From: an uncultured Flavobacteriales bacterium
GTDB lineage: Bacteria > Bacteroidota > Bacteroidia > Flavobacteriales > Flavobacteriaceae
Assembly (NCBI GenBank): GCA_913058295.1
Contig: CAJXRD010000008.1
Span: 1-64,000, forward strand
Reading direction: 5' to 3'
Length of the DNA stretch: 64,000 nt
The notes beneath the pieces were generated by a model. That model saw only the letters and a program-made list of their open reading frames with translations, ran no database searches and had not been told where the DNA came from. The position numbers were made by a program, and so were the translations under genes. Positions 34,597 through 43,795 of this stretch are shown piece after piece (the stretch's first letter is position 1; each line of letters begins with the position of its first letter).

Positions 34597-35422
34597 GCTT
34601 CAATAAAATTATCAGTACCAACCAAAGTATCGGAATACTTTCCACCCAAAAGGAAGCAAAATACTTGCTTTGCTCCTTTTCTGATAAATAAATAAATACA
34701 GCCATAACGCCACAAGTAATTATTAAACTAAAGGTATAAATCCAATTAATATCTTGCTTTAAGTATTCTATAATTAATATCACAAGCAACAATAGAGCTC
34801 CAATTATTTTAGTGGATTTCATTCCAACCCTTTGAGGCAAAGTCCCTAAAGCCAATTCATCATGTTTTAAATCTCTAATTTCAAAGGGAAGCGTTAATAC
34901 CAATACAAATAGAATACGTTGAAAAAAACCAATCCAATTACTATTTGTTAAAACTACATTTTCATTTACTAAAGGAATTATAAGAGTAACTCCTGCCCAA
35001 ACAATTGCAACAATAATTATTTTCATCCCGACTAGTGCACGCAATTTCTTATAACTCAAAAAAGGGATAGCATAAAAAAAGGTGAGTGCAGCAAAACCTC
35101 CACTAACAATTATAGTTTTAAATGGAAGCTGAAAAAAACAGTAAATCAAAGCTAAAAAACAAAAGAATGAAAATATCTGAATTTTTCTTAACGATAAATT
35201 AAGACTTCTATGTTTAAGCCCTGCTATCTCTGCATATTTAACAAAATTATAACCTGTAATTGTTCCAAAAAAAACAAATCCCAATAATTCATTTGAGATG
35301 GGTATATCAAATTCTAAAACGGAAACACCAACAAAACCACAAACTGCTAGCGCAACATGAGTACTACTTTCAATATAAAAATAGAAAAGTTTTTTTAAAA
35401 TTTTCACTAAACAAAAATACAT
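34589..35422 (-). CDS. UbiA-like polytopic membrane protein, probably degenerate prenyltransferase
   Basis: A 277-residue protein with about eight or nine hydrophobic segments. Its pattern resembles UbiA-superfamily prenyltransferases: a first loop TGYNFVKYAEIAG near residue 60 and a second loop PFEIRDLKHDELALGTLPQRVG near residue 182-201. The second loop keeps the DLKHDE aspartates, but the first lacks the usual NDxxDxxxD. Either substrate specificity has shifted or it is no longer catalytic. Members of the superfamily make quinones and other prenylated lipids. It stands alone between the sigma operon and gcvP, so context gives no clue. Confidence 0.55.
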   Translation of the reverse strand: MYFCLVKILKKLFYFYIESSTHVALAVCGFVGVSVLEFDIPISNELLGFVFFGTITGYNFVKYAEIAGLKHRSLNLSLRKIQIFSFFCFLALIYCFFQLPFKTIIVSGGFAALTFFYAIPFLSYKKLRALVGMKIIIVAIVWAGVTLIIPLVNENVVLTNSNWIGFFQRILFVLVLTLPFEIRDLKHDELALGTLPQRVGMKSTKIIGALLLLVILIIEYLKQDINWIYTFSLIITCGVMAVFIYLSEKEQSKYFASFWVESIPILWLVLIILLKLI

Positions 35423-35501
35423 AAAGAAAAAGCATTCCTAATTATTCGTTAAAAAATCAATTTGTTTTTATTTAAAAAACTACATATTTAGTGAAAAATC
35501 G

Positions 35502-35533
35502 TAAATTCGCGTTTCAAATTTTAACTTCGGAAA
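35502..35533 (+). promoter_or_regulatory. -7 element and leader of gcvP
   Basis: TAAATTCG at 35502-35509 resembles TAnnTTTG and lies 24 bp before the ATG. I see no glycine-riboswitch-like structure in the short 111-bp gap. Confidence 0.4.
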
Positions 35534-38383
35534 ATGAATACAGATTCTTTCGCTCAAAGACATATAGGTCCTAGAAAAAGTGACCTTAATAAAATGCTAA
35601 AAACTATTGGTGTTGACTCTATTGCAGATTTAATAGAACAAACAATACCTGATGATATTTTGTTGAAAAACAAACTATCATTACAACCAGCTATGAGTGA
35701 GCAGGAATTCCAAGAACATAATCAGGAGTTAGCCTCAAAAAACAAGCTTTTTAAGACATATATTGGTTTAGGTTATCATAATACCTTTATGCCTCCTGTG
35801 ATTCAAAGAAATATTTTAGAAAATCCGGGTTGGTATACTGCATATACTCCTTACCAAGCAGAAATTGCTCAGGGAAGATTAGAAGCATTGATTAATTTTC
35901 AAACCATGGTTTGCGATTTAACTGGAATGGATCTTGCCAACGCATCGCTATTAGATGAATCGACCGCAGCAGCCGAAGCAATGGCATTAATATTTGCTTT
36001 ACGCGATCGTACACAAAAGAAAAATAACGTTCACAAATTTTTTGTTTCTGAAGAGGTATTGCCTCAAACTATTTCTTTGCTCCATACTCGTTCTATTCCT
36101 TTAGGGATTGAATTGGTGATTGGAAACCATAAGGATTTTGATTTTTCAACAGATTACTTTGGAACATTATTACAATATCCAGGAAAATATGGGGAAGTTT
36201 TTAATTACAAAACATTTGTTGAAAATGCCCATGCAGCACAAATTAAAGTAGCAGTTGCAGCTGATATCTTAAGTTTAGTAATGTTAGATTCTCCAGGAAA
36301 TCTTGGAGTTGACGTAGTAGTTGGAACTACACAACGTTTTGGAATACCTCTAGGATATGGTGGCCCTCACGCTGGCTATTTTGCTACAAGAGAAGACTAT
36401 AAACGTAGTATTCCAGGAAGAATTATTGGTGTAACCAAAGACATGGACAACAACATGTCTTATAGAATGGCTTTACAAACAAGAGAGCAACATATTAAAC
36501 GAGATCGAGCTACTTCTAATATTTGTACCGCTCAGGTTTTATTGGCTGTTATGGCAGGTATGTATGCTGTTTATCACGGTCCAAAAGGATTAAAACACAT
36601 CGCAAACAAAATTCATAATACTACTGTAACATTAGTGTATGCATTAGAAAAAATAGGTTTTTCTCAAAATAACAGTTCTTTTTTCGATACTATTTTAGTT
36701 CGTGCAGATGCAGCAGATATCAAACCTATTGCTGAGAAACACAATATCAACTTTTACTATGCGGATGAAAACAACATTAGCATATCTATAAATGAAACTA
36801 CTTCATTAAAAGACTTAAATGCAATACTTGCTGTATTTGCAGAGTCTGTAAATAACAAAGACTACACTATAAATTCTTTTGTGGAGTCTACTGCAATCCC
36901 TTCAGAATTAAAAAGAAAAACAGATTTCTTAACAGATGATGTTTTCAATTCTTATCATTCTGAAACAGAAATGATGCGGTATATTAAGAAATTAGAGCGG
37001 AAAGATTTATCTCTAAACCATTCTATGATTTCTTTAGGATCTTGTACTATGAAGTTAAATGCAGCTTCAGAAATGCTTCCTTTGAGCAATCCAAGATGGG
37101 GAGGAATTCACCCCTTTGTTCCAATAGAACAAGCTGCTGGATATCAAGAAATGCTTTCAAATTTAGAAGATCAACTTACTGAAATAACAGGATTTGCAGC
37201 AACTTCACTTCAACCCAATTCAGGCGCACAAGGAGAGTTTGCAGGATTAATGGTGATAAGAGCTTATCATGAATCTAGAGGAGATCTTCATAGAAACATT
37301 TGTTTAATTCCCTCTTCTGCTCACGGGACAAACCCTGCTAGTGCAGTAATGGCTGGAATGAAAGTTGTGGTAACCAAAGCTACTGAAGAAGGCAATATTG
37401 ATGTAGAAGATCTACGTGAAAAAGCAATTTTACATAAAGACAATCTTTCTGCATTAATGGTAACTTACCCATCCACTCATGGGGTTTATGAAGCTTCCAT
37501 AAAAGAAATTACTGGTATTATCCACGAAAACGGAGGACAAGTTTATATGGATGGCGCAAATATGAATGCTCAAGTTGCCTTAACTAATCCTGGTGCAATT
37601 GGAGCAGATGTATGTCATTTAAATTTACATAAAACATTTGCGATTCCACACGGTGGTGGAGGCCCAGGAGTTGGTCCAATTTGTGTTGCAGAGCAATTAG
37701 CTCCTTTTTTACCAAGTAATCCTTTAATAAAAACTGGAGGGGAAAAAGCGATAACTGCAATTTCATCAGCACCTTGGGGATCTTCTTTAGTCTGTTTAAT
37801 TTCTTATGCATATATCTGTATGCTTGGTGAAGAAGGATTAAAAGATTCTACCCATCACGCAATTTTAAATGCAAACTATATTAAAGAAAGGTTACACGGT
37901 TCCTATGAAGTTCTTTACGCTGGAGAAAAAGGACGTGCTGCCCATGAAATGATTGTGGATTGCCGCCCATTTAAAGCTAATGGAATTGAAGTTACCGATA
38001 TTGCAAAACGTTTAATGGACTATGGTTTTCACGCACCAACAGTTTCTTTTCCAGTTGCTGGAACCTTAATGATAGAGCCAACAGAAAGTGAGAGTTTAGA
38101 GGAATTAGACCGTTTTTGTGATGCGATGATCTCTATCAGAAAAGAAATAGACAATGCTACATTAGAAGAGCCTAATAATGCTTTAAAGAATTCCCCACAT
38201 ACACAAGCTATGGTAACCAATGACAATTGGGACTTTCCATATTCTAGAAAACAAGCCGCTTTTCCTTTACCCTATGTATCTGAAAACAAATTTTGGCCAA
38301 CAGTTAGAAGAGTAGATGATGCCTATGGTGATAGAAATTTAATCTGCACCTGTACTCCTATTGAGGAGTTTATGACCGACTAA
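35534..38383 (+). CDS. gcvP: glycine dehydrogenase (decarboxylating), P protein
   Basis: The P protein of the glycine cleavage system decarboxylates glycine with PLP and passes the aminomethyl group to lipoylated GcvH. The 949 residues represent the long, undivided form, with two halves of aminotransferase-like fold. The N-terminal half carries the family-typical FAQRHIGPRKSDLNKML, YIGLGYHNTFMPPVIQRNI and GGPHAGYFATREDYKRSIPG segments. The PLP lysine is Lys700 in NLHKTFAIPHGGGGPGVGP. The C terminus ends DAYGDRNLICTCTPIEEF, as usual. The gcvT and gcvH genes are not adjacent. Confidence 0.96.
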   Translation: MNTDSFAQRHIGPRKSDLNKMLKTIGVDSIADLIEQTIPDDILLKNKLSLQPAMSEQEFQEHNQELASKNKLFKTYIGLGYHNTFMPPVIQRNILENPGWYTAYTPYQAEIAQGRLEALINFQTMVCDLTGMDLANASLLDESTAAAEAMALIFALRDRTQKKNNVHKFFVSEEVLPQTISLLHTRSIPLGIELVIGNHKDFDFSTDYFGTLLQYPGKYGEVFNYKTFVENAHAAQIKVAVAADILSLVMLDSPGNLGVDVVVGTTQRFGIPLGYGGPHAGYFATREDYKRSIPGRIIGVTKDMDNNMSYRMALQTREQHIKRDRATSNICTAQVLLAVMAGMYAVYHGPKGLKHIANKIHNTTVTLVYALEKIGFSQNNSSFFDTILVRADAADIKPIAEKHNINFYYADENNISISINETTSLKDLNAILAVFAESVNNKDYTINSFVESTAIPSELKRKTDFLTDDVFNSYHSETEMMRYIKKLERKDLSLNHSMISLGSCTMKLNAASEMLPLSNPRWGGIHPFVPIEQAAGYQEMLSNLEDQLTEITGFAATSLQPNSGAQGEFAGLMVIRAYHESRGDLHRNICLIPSSAHGTNPASAVMAGMKVVVTKATEEGNIDVEDLREKAILHKDNLSALMVTYPSTHGVYEASIKEITGIIHENGGQVYMDGANMNAQVALTNPGAIGADVCHLNLHKTFAIPHGGGGPGVGPICVAEQLAPFLPSNPLIKTGGEKAITAISSAPWGSSLVCLISYAYICMLGEEGLKDSTHHAILNANYIKERLHGSYEVLYAGEKGRAAHEMIVDCRPFKANGIEVTDIAKRLMDYGFHAPTVSFPVAGTLMIEPTESESLEELDRFCDAMISIRKEIDNATLEEPNNALKNSPHTQAMVTNDNWDFPYSRKQAAFPLPYVSENKFWPTVRRVDDAYGDRNLICTCTPIEEFMTD

Positions 38384-38405
38384 TAAATTTAAAATAATAG
38401 AAATA

Positions 38406-38431
38406 AAAAGCTTTTCTTCGGAAAAGCTTTT
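38406..38431 (+). terminator. terminator of gcvP
   Basis: AAAAGCTTTTC (38406-38416) pairs with GAAAAGCTTTT (38421-38431) around a stable TTCG tetraloop. Confidence 0.88.
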
Positions 38432-38466
38432 CTATTTTTACCTATTCACAAGAATAAAATTAGCTT

Positions 38467-39525
38467 ATGGCTATAAAAATCACAGGTGTTGGAAGTTATA
38501 TCCCCACAAAAGTAACTCCAAACCAAGCTTTTGAAAATAATGATTTTTACAACGAAGATGGCTCACGGTTTAATGCCGATAACAAAGTCATCATTGAAAA
38601 GTTTAAATCTATTACAGGTATTGCTGAAAGACGATATGTAGAAGATCATTTAAACAATTCTGACATAGGCGCTCTAGCTTCAAAAAAAGCAATTGAAGAT
38701 GCCAATTTAGATCCTGAAGAACTCGATTATATTATCCTAGCACAAAATTATGGTGACGTAAAACACGGAAGCTCTCAGTGTGACACTGTACCCAGTATTG
38801 CAACTAGAGTTAAACAAAAACTAGGAATAAAAAACCCAAAAAGTGTAGCATACGATGTTTTGTTTGGATGCCCTGGATGGATTGAGGGAATGATTCAAGC
38901 CAATGCTTTTATAAAATCTGGTATTGCTGAAAAGTGTTTGGTGATAGGAACTGAAACTTTATCTAGAGTTGTAGATACAAATGATCGTGATTCTATGATT
39001 TTTAGTGATGGTGCAGGTGCAGTTGTTGTAGAAAAAACAGATGGCAATGGCGGTATTTTAGCGCATGAATCTGCCACTTATGCATACGATGAAGCTAGTT
39101 ATATTTATTTTGACGAATCTTTCAATAAAGAAAAAACGGATGGCAATCGGTATATAAAAATGCTAGGTCGTAAGATTTACGAATTTGCTTTAAATAATGT
39201 CCCATCTGCAATGCAATCTTGTTTAGAAAAAGCCAATGTTGATATCAAGGATGTAAAGAAAATATTAATCCATCAGGCAAATGAAAAGATGGATGAAGCT
39301 ATTGTAAAGCGTTTTTATAAATTATATGGAATGGAAATGCCAGAACATATTATGCCAATGACTATAGAAACATTAGGGAATTCTAGTGTTGCTACAGTTC
39401 CAACTTTATATGATTTGATTCTTAAAGGGAAAATGGAAAATCATAGCTTATCTGAAGGTGATGTTATCATTTTCGCGAGTGTTGGTGCTGGAATGAACAT
39501 TAATGCTATTGTTTATCAAGTTTAG
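38467..39525 (+). CDS. 3-oxoacyl-ACP synthase III-like (FabH-type) enzyme
   Basis: A 352-residue thiolase-fold condensing enzyme of the KAS III type, which joins an acyl-CoA with malonyl-ACP. Catalytic residues are Cys135 (LFGCPGWIEGMIQ), His in ILIHQANEKM (about residue 262) and Asn in ETLGNSSVATVPTLYDL (about residue 305). Many Bacteroidota encode such proteins besides the housekeeping FabH, and these may serve other lipid pathways. The unusual length and the opening SYIPTKVTPNQAFENNDFYNEDG support this paralogue group. It is not in a fab operon: gcvP lies upstream and a methyltransferase gene downstream. Confidence 0.9.
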   Translation: MAIKITGVGSYIPTKVTPNQAFENNDFYNEDGSRFNADNKVIIEKFKSITGIAERRYVEDHLNNSDIGALASKKAIEDANLDPEELDYIILAQNYGDVKHGSSQCDTVPSIATRVKQKLGIKNPKSVAYDVLFGCPGWIEGMIQANAFIKSGIAEKCLVIGTETLSRVVDTNDRDSMIFSDGAGAVVVEKTDGNGGILAHESATYAYDEASYIYFDESFNKEKTDGNRYIKMLGRKIYEFALNNVPSAMQSCLEKANVDIKDVKKILIHQANEKMDEAIVKRFYKLYGMEMPEHIMPMTIETLGNSSVATVPTLYDLILKGKMENHSLSEGDVIIFASVGAGMNINAIVYQV

Positions 39526-39610
39526 TTGCATTCAGAACAAAACTTGCAAAGTGAAGAACCTCATGGACAATCACTATTATTAAAACACCCCTTTTATAAA
39601 GAGGAATAGT

Positions 39611-40132
39611 ATGTACGAAAAAAACTTCCCAAACAAACGTTTTAAACTCACCCTAGATTTTATTACGGAGCATATATCTAAAGAAGAAAATATTCTTGAT
39701 TTAGGAGTTACCAACCCATTTTCTGATATACTATTAAAAGAAGGGTATAATGTAACCAATACACAGGGTCAAGATTTAGATACTGACACTTCTGTTGTAA
39801 AATCAACAGACTTTGATGTTATAACTGCATTTCAAATCTTTGAACATATGGTTGCACCTTATAATGTCTTAAAGGATATAAAAGCAAAAAAACTAGTCGC
39901 CTCCATACCATTAAAACTATGGTTTGCATCTGCATACCGAAGTAAAACAGACGATTGGGATCGCCACTATCACGAATTTGAAGATTGGCAATTTGATTGG
40001 TTATTAGAAAAATCGGGTTGGGAGATAAAAAAAAGCATCCAGTTTACAAGTCCAGTTAATAAAATTGGTTTCCGACCAATCTTAAGACGATTTGTACCTC
40101 GATTTTATTTGATCTATGCCGAAAGGAAATAA
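39611..40132 (+). CDS. small SAM-dependent methyltransferase-like protein
   Basis: A 173-residue protein with a Rossmann methyltransferase look. ENILDLGVTNPFSDILLKEGYNV (about 27-49) stands in for motif I. The next strand is FDVITAFQIFEHMVAPYNVLKDI, and KKLVASIPLKLWFASAYRS follows. Motif I lacks the usual GxGxG, so the cofactor site is divergent. YHEFEDWQFDWLLEKSGW is typical of class I methyltransferases near the C-terminal part. The start of the glycosyltransferase gene overlaps its stop, so the two work together, probably on a surface glycan or glycolipid. Confidence 0.7.
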   Translation: MYEKNFPNKRFKLTLDFITEHISKEENILDLGVTNPFSDILLKEGYNVTNTQGQDLDTDTSVVKSTDFDVITAFQIFEHMVAPYNVLKDIKAKKLVASIPLKLWFASAYRSKTDDWDRHYHEFEDWQFDWLLEKSGWEIKKSIQFTSPVNKIGFRPILRRFVPRFYLIYAERK

Positions 40133-40980
40133 TGAATATTTATATAGTCATACCAGCATATAATGAAGAGGCTTTTATTGCTAAAACATTACAATCGCTA
40201 GTTGAACAAACTTTTCTTCCAAAAAGAATTGTAGTGGTTAATGACAATTCAACAGATAATACTCAAAAAATAATTGATTCCTTTTCAGAAAAACATGCAT
40301 TTATAAGCAGTGTCCTTAATAAATCTGAAGCTATCCATATTCCTGGAGAAAAAGTAATCAATGCATTTAACAAAGGCTTTGAATCGCTAGATAACAACTA
40401 CGACATCATTTGTAAATTTGATGCAGATATTATATTACCTAAAAACTATTTTGAAAAGTTATTGAATGCATTTTCATTAAACAATAAAGTTGGTATTGCT
40501 GGGGGAAACTTATATATTAAAAATGATAAGACTTGGGTTTTTGAAAACATCTCTAACAAAAAGAAAGTTCGTGGACCTATAAAACTTTATCGTAAAGAAT
40601 GTTTTAAAGAAATTGGGGGCTTAAAAAAGTCGATAGGTTGGGACACAGTAGATGAACTTTTAGCCCAATATCAAGGATGGGAAATACACACGGACGAATC
40701 CTTACATGTAAAACACCTTAAACCCACAGGTAATGCGTATACCAAAGCATCTAAACACAAACAAGGAGAAGCCTTTTATTTATTGCGTTATGGCTTTTGG
40801 TTAAGCAGTATTGCTTCGGCAAAACTTGCTTTTAATAAAAAAAGCTTTTTGTTTTTTATTAATACTTTAAAAGGGTATTTAAAAGCAAAGAATAAGAAAT
40901 TACCTTTTATAGTTTCAGAAAAAGAAGGAGTGTTTATTAGAAAATTACGCTGGGATGGAATTAAAAAGAAATTATTCTAG
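40132..40980 (+). CDS. family 2 glycosyltransferase
   Basis: A 282-residue GT-A-fold glycosyltransferase. It starts IYIVIPAYNEEAFIAKTLQSL, followed by RIVVVNDNSTDNTQKIID (nucleotide-sugar Asp) and the metal-binding CKFDADIILPKNYF (about 97-110). The acceptor-side region has CFKEIGGLKKSIGWDTVDELLAQYQGW. Members of this family transfer sugars from nucleotide donors. It overlaps the upstream methyltransferase gene by one base. No other glycan genes are adjacent, and its donor and acceptor are unknown. Confidence 0.88.
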   Translation: MNIYIVIPAYNEEAFIAKTLQSLVEQTFLPKRIVVVNDNSTDNTQKIIDSFSEKHAFISSVLNKSEAIHIPGEKVINAFNKGFESLDNNYDIICKFDADIILPKNYFEKLLNAFSLNNKVGIAGGNLYIKNDKTWVFENISNKKKVRGPIKLYRKECFKEIGGLKKSIGWDTVDELLAQYQGWEIHTDESLHVKHLKPTGNAYTKASKHKQGEAFYLLRYGFWLSSIASAKLAFNKKSFLFFINTLKGYLKAKNKKLPFIVSEKEGVFIRKLRWDGIKKKLF

Positions 40981-41022
40981 CAGCTTATTAAATATATTTA
41001 CATTTAGATAATAGTTAATATG

Positions 41023-41030
41023 TATTTTTG
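41023..41030 (+). promoter_or_regulatory. -7 promoter element of alkaline phosphatase
   Basis: TATTTTTG matches TAnnTTTG 19 bp before the ATG at 41050. I do not see a Pho-box-like direct repeat in this gap. Confidence 0.5.
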
Positions 41031-41049
41031 ACATTCAAAACAAATACTT

Positions 41050-42171
41050 ATGTCTAGTTACCCAAAAACTATTTTTTTGCTTTTTATTGTATCATTAATT
41101 CTTGTTTCTTGTAATTGTAATAAAGAAAAAGACAACTCTTTCGCTGAAGTTGAATTAGAGACCATTCAAAATAGAAAACCAAAAAACATTATCTTATTAA
41201 TTGGTGATGGTATGGGATTGAGTCAAGTTTCTGCAAGTCAGTTTTATAATGATAAGCCTTCAAATTTTGAACGTTTCCCAGTGATTGGGCTAAGCAAAAC
41301 ATCTTCCTCCAGTGATGTTATTACAGACTCTGCTGCCGGAGCAACGGCTTTTGCTTCTGGAATAAAAACGTATAATGGGGCAATTGGGGTAACTTCAGAT
41401 ACTTTAGCTGTTGGAACAATTGTAGAACAGATTTCTGTTAATGGAATTCGCACAGGATTAGTATCCACATCCTCAATCACTCATGCAACTCCAGCATCAT
41501 TTTATGCTCACGTTAAAAGCAGAAGGATGCATGATGAAATAGCTGGTTTTCTTGTAGATTCTGAAATTGATTTTTTCGCAGGAGGTGGTTTAAAATATTT
41601 TAATGAACGAAAAGACGAGAAGGATTTAACTTTAGGTTTAGTAGAAAATGGTTTTGTTCTTTCAACAGAAAATTTTCCTAAAATACTTTCAGACAAAAAA
41701 CAAGCCATATTACTTTCAAAAGATGCAATGCCTAAAATGCAAGAAGGACGAGGTGATTTTTTACCAAATGCTACTCAACTTGCATTAGAGTACTTATCGA
41801 AGAATGAAGAAGGTTTCTTTTTAATGGTAGAGGGCTCTCAAATAGATTGGGGAGGACATGATATGGATGCGGATTATTTAATTTCAGAATTAATAGATTT
41901 TGATAATACTTTGGGTGTTGCATTAGATTTCGCAAAACAAAATGGCGAAACTTTAGTTATTGTAACTGCAGACCACGAAACAGGAGGTTTTACATTAGCT
42001 TCAGATGAAAGAGGAGATTATAATAATATCAAACCTGTTTTTTCAACAGACGGACATTCTGCAACTATGGTTCCTGTTTTTGCCTATGGTTTAGGTTCCG
42101 AATTTTTTTCGGGTATTTATGAAAACACTGCGATTTATCATAAAATGTTATCTCTTTTTCAGGACAATTAA
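41050..42171 (+). CDS. alkaline phosphatase, PhoA-type lipoprotein
   Basis: A 373-residue, surface or periplasmic alkaline phosphatase that releases phosphate from organic esters. The lipoprotein signal is IVSLILVSCNCNKEKD. Active-site motifs are complete: IGDGMGLSQVSASQ (metal Asp), TDSAAGATAFASG with nucleophile Ser94, EGSQIDWGGHDMDADY (metal residues), VTADHETGGF (Asp, His) and DGHSATMVPVFAYG (His). The protein is shorter than E. coli PhoA, as is common in Bacteroidota. It lies upstream of mlaE-mlaF with no clear link. Preferred substrate is unknown. Confidence 0.93.
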   Translation: MSSYPKTIFLLFIVSLILVSCNCNKEKDNSFAEVELETIQNRKPKNIILLIGDGMGLSQVSASQFYNDKPSNFERFPVIGLSKTSSSSDVITDSAAGATAFASGIKTYNGAIGVTSDTLAVGTIVEQISVNGIRTGLVSTSSITHATPASFYAHVKSRRMHDEIAGFLVDSEIDFFAGGGLKYFNERKDEKDLTLGLVENGFVLSTENFPKILSDKKQAILLSKDAMPKMQEGRGDFLPNATQLALEYLSKNEEGFFLMVEGSQIDWGGHDMDADYLISELIDFDNTLGVALDFAKQNGETLVIVTADHETGGFTLASDERGDYNNIKPVFSTDGHSATMVPVFAYGLGSEFFSGIYENTAIYHKMLSLFQDN

Positions 42172-42224
42172 TTTCTTAAAAAAAATAAAGAATTGTATTA
42201 CTTTAGCAATAGCCAATAAAAAGA

Positions 42225-42965
42225 ATGAAGTATTTAAGGGACATTGGGTCTTATTTTTTAATGTTAAAAAAAGTTTTTAGCAGTCCTACTAAAAGGTCTG
42301 TGATGAGAGAACTTATTTTTAAGGAAATTGATGATTTAATAATTAGGTCCTTAGGCATTGTTGCGTTTATATCCTTTTTTATTGGAGGAGTAATCGCCAT
42401 TCAAACAGCATTAAATTTAGATAACCCCTTAATCCCAAAAACATTGATTGGCTTTGCAACAAGACAATCTATGATATTAGAATTTGCGCCAACTTTTATG
42501 TCCATTATATTAGCTGGTAGAGCAGGATCGTTTATAACATCAACAATAGGATCTATGAGAGTTACAGAGCAAATAGATGCTTTGGAGGTAATAGGCGTCA
42601 ATTCATTAAATTATTTAGTTTTTCCGAAAATAATAGCCATGCTATTTTTTCCATTCATCATTGTAATTTCTATGTTTTTGGGCATGTTAGGAGGATATTT
42701 AGCTGGTGTATACGGCGGTTTTTCTACTTCAGCAGATTTTATTGCAGGGCTTCAAAATACCTTTTATCCATTTCATTTAGTTTACGCCTTTTTCAAAACA
42801 TTCCTTTTTGCTTTTTTATTAGCTACCGTTCCATCTTGGCATGGGTTTTATATGAAAGGGGGATCTTTAGAAGTAGGTAAAGCAAGTACTAAGGCTTTTG
42901 TTTGGACTAGTATCTTAATAATACTTACTAATTATATTGTAACTCAATTACTATTAAGCCAATGA
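42225..42965 (+). CDS. MlaE-family ABC transporter permease
   Basis: A 246-residue inner-membrane permease of the Mla/MCE type, which moves phospholipids between the membranes. Five or so hydrophobic helices are visible. Family-typical segments are SFFIGGVIAIQTALNL (about 45-60), ILEFAPTFMSIILAGRAGSFITSTIGSMRVTEQIDALEVIG and the closing STKAFVWTSILIILTNYIVTQLLL. The ATPase gene starts 4 bp before its stop (ATGA overlap). No MlaD-like MCE protein is nearby; it is likely encoded elsewhere. Confidence 0.92.
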   Translation: MKYLRDIGSYFLMLKKVFSSPTKRSVMRELIFKEIDDLIIRSLGIVAFISFFIGGVIAIQTALNLDNPLIPKTLIGFATRQSMILEFAPTFMSIILAGRAGSFITSTIGSMRVTEQIDALEVIGVNSLNYLVFPKIIAMLFFPFIIVISMFLGMLGGYLAGVYGGFSTSADFIAGLQNTFYPFHLVYAFFKTFLFAFLLATVPSWHGFYMKGGSLEVGKASTKAFVWTSILIILTNYIVTQLLLSQ

Positions 42966-43726
42966 TAAAAGTTGAAAACATAACCAAGCATTTTGGAGAG
43001 GATGAAATTCTAAAAGGGATTTCTACTACTTTTGAAAGAGGAAAAACCAATCTTATTATTGGACGTAGTGGTAGTGGAAAAACAGTAATGCTTAAATGTT
43101 TAGTTGGATTATTCCTGCCAAATTCTGGAGAAATCTTTTTTGAAGATAAAGCTTTAGGTGAAATGAATAATGAAGAACAACGAATCCTAAGAGAAGAAAC
43201 CGGAATGCTTTTTCAGGGCGGAGCCTTGTTTGATTCTATGAATATTGAAGATAATGTGATGTTTCCCCTTCGAATGTTTAGTGACAAAAGCAGACCAGAA
43301 TTACTAGCAAGGGTAAACGAGGTTTTAAAAAGAGTAGATTTAGAAAATGTAAATAAAAAATTCCCTTCTGAAATTTCTGGGGGTATGAAAAAAAGAGTTT
43401 CTATAGCACGAGCTATTGTAAACAAACCGAAATATCTTTTTTGTGATGAACCTAATTCTGGATTAGACCCAAAAACAGCTACCCTAATTGATAATTTAAT
43501 TCAGGATATAACAAAGGAAAACAACATAACTACAGTTGTTGTAACCCATGATATGAATTCTGTTATGGAAATAGGGGAAAAAATTGTCTTCTTAAAAAAC
43601 GGAAAATTAGTATGGCAAGGAACGAAGCAAGAAATTTTTAAAACAAATAATGAAGACGTTACCGATTTTGTGTATTCTTCAGATTTATTTAAGAAAATAA
43701 GAAATATACAAATAGAAGAAAATTAA
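42962..43726 (+). CDS. MlaF-family ABC transporter ATP-binding protein
   Basis: A 254-residue ATPase powering the MlaE permease upstream. Walker A is IGRSGSGKTVMLKCL (about 32-46), the Q-loop is TGMLFQGGALFDSM, the signature is ISGGMKKRVSIARAI, and Walker B is KYLFCDEPNSGLDP, followed by VVVTHDMNS (switch His). The sequence is complete and should be active. It is translationally coupled to the permease. Role: glycerophospholipid trafficking for outer-membrane lipid asymmetry. Confidence 0.93.
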   Translation: MIKVENITKHFGEDEILKGISTTFERGKTNLIIGRSGSGKTVMLKCLVGLFLPNSGEIFFEDKALGEMNNEEQRILREETGMLFQGGALFDSMNIEDNVMFPLRMFSDKSRPELLARVNEVLKRVDLENVNKKFPSEISGGMKKRVSIARAIVNKPKYLFCDEPNSGLDPKTATLIDNLIQDITKENNITTVVVTHDMNSVMEIGEKIVFLKNGKLVWQGTKQEIFKTNNEDVTDFVYSSDLFKKIRNIQIEEN

Positions 43727-43795
43727 TATTCCACCTAAAGTAGTGTAAATCAAAATAATTAATTTATTTTTAGGCTCCTTAAAAATGAATTTAAC

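Noticed and set aside
35423..35533. Glycine riboswitch before gcvP
   Set aside because: The whole gap is only 111 bp, AT-rich and without the paired aptamer structure expected.
36000..38300. Short minus-strand frames inside gcvP
   Set aside because: They mirror the codon pattern of a well-identified gene and have no recognisable protein features.
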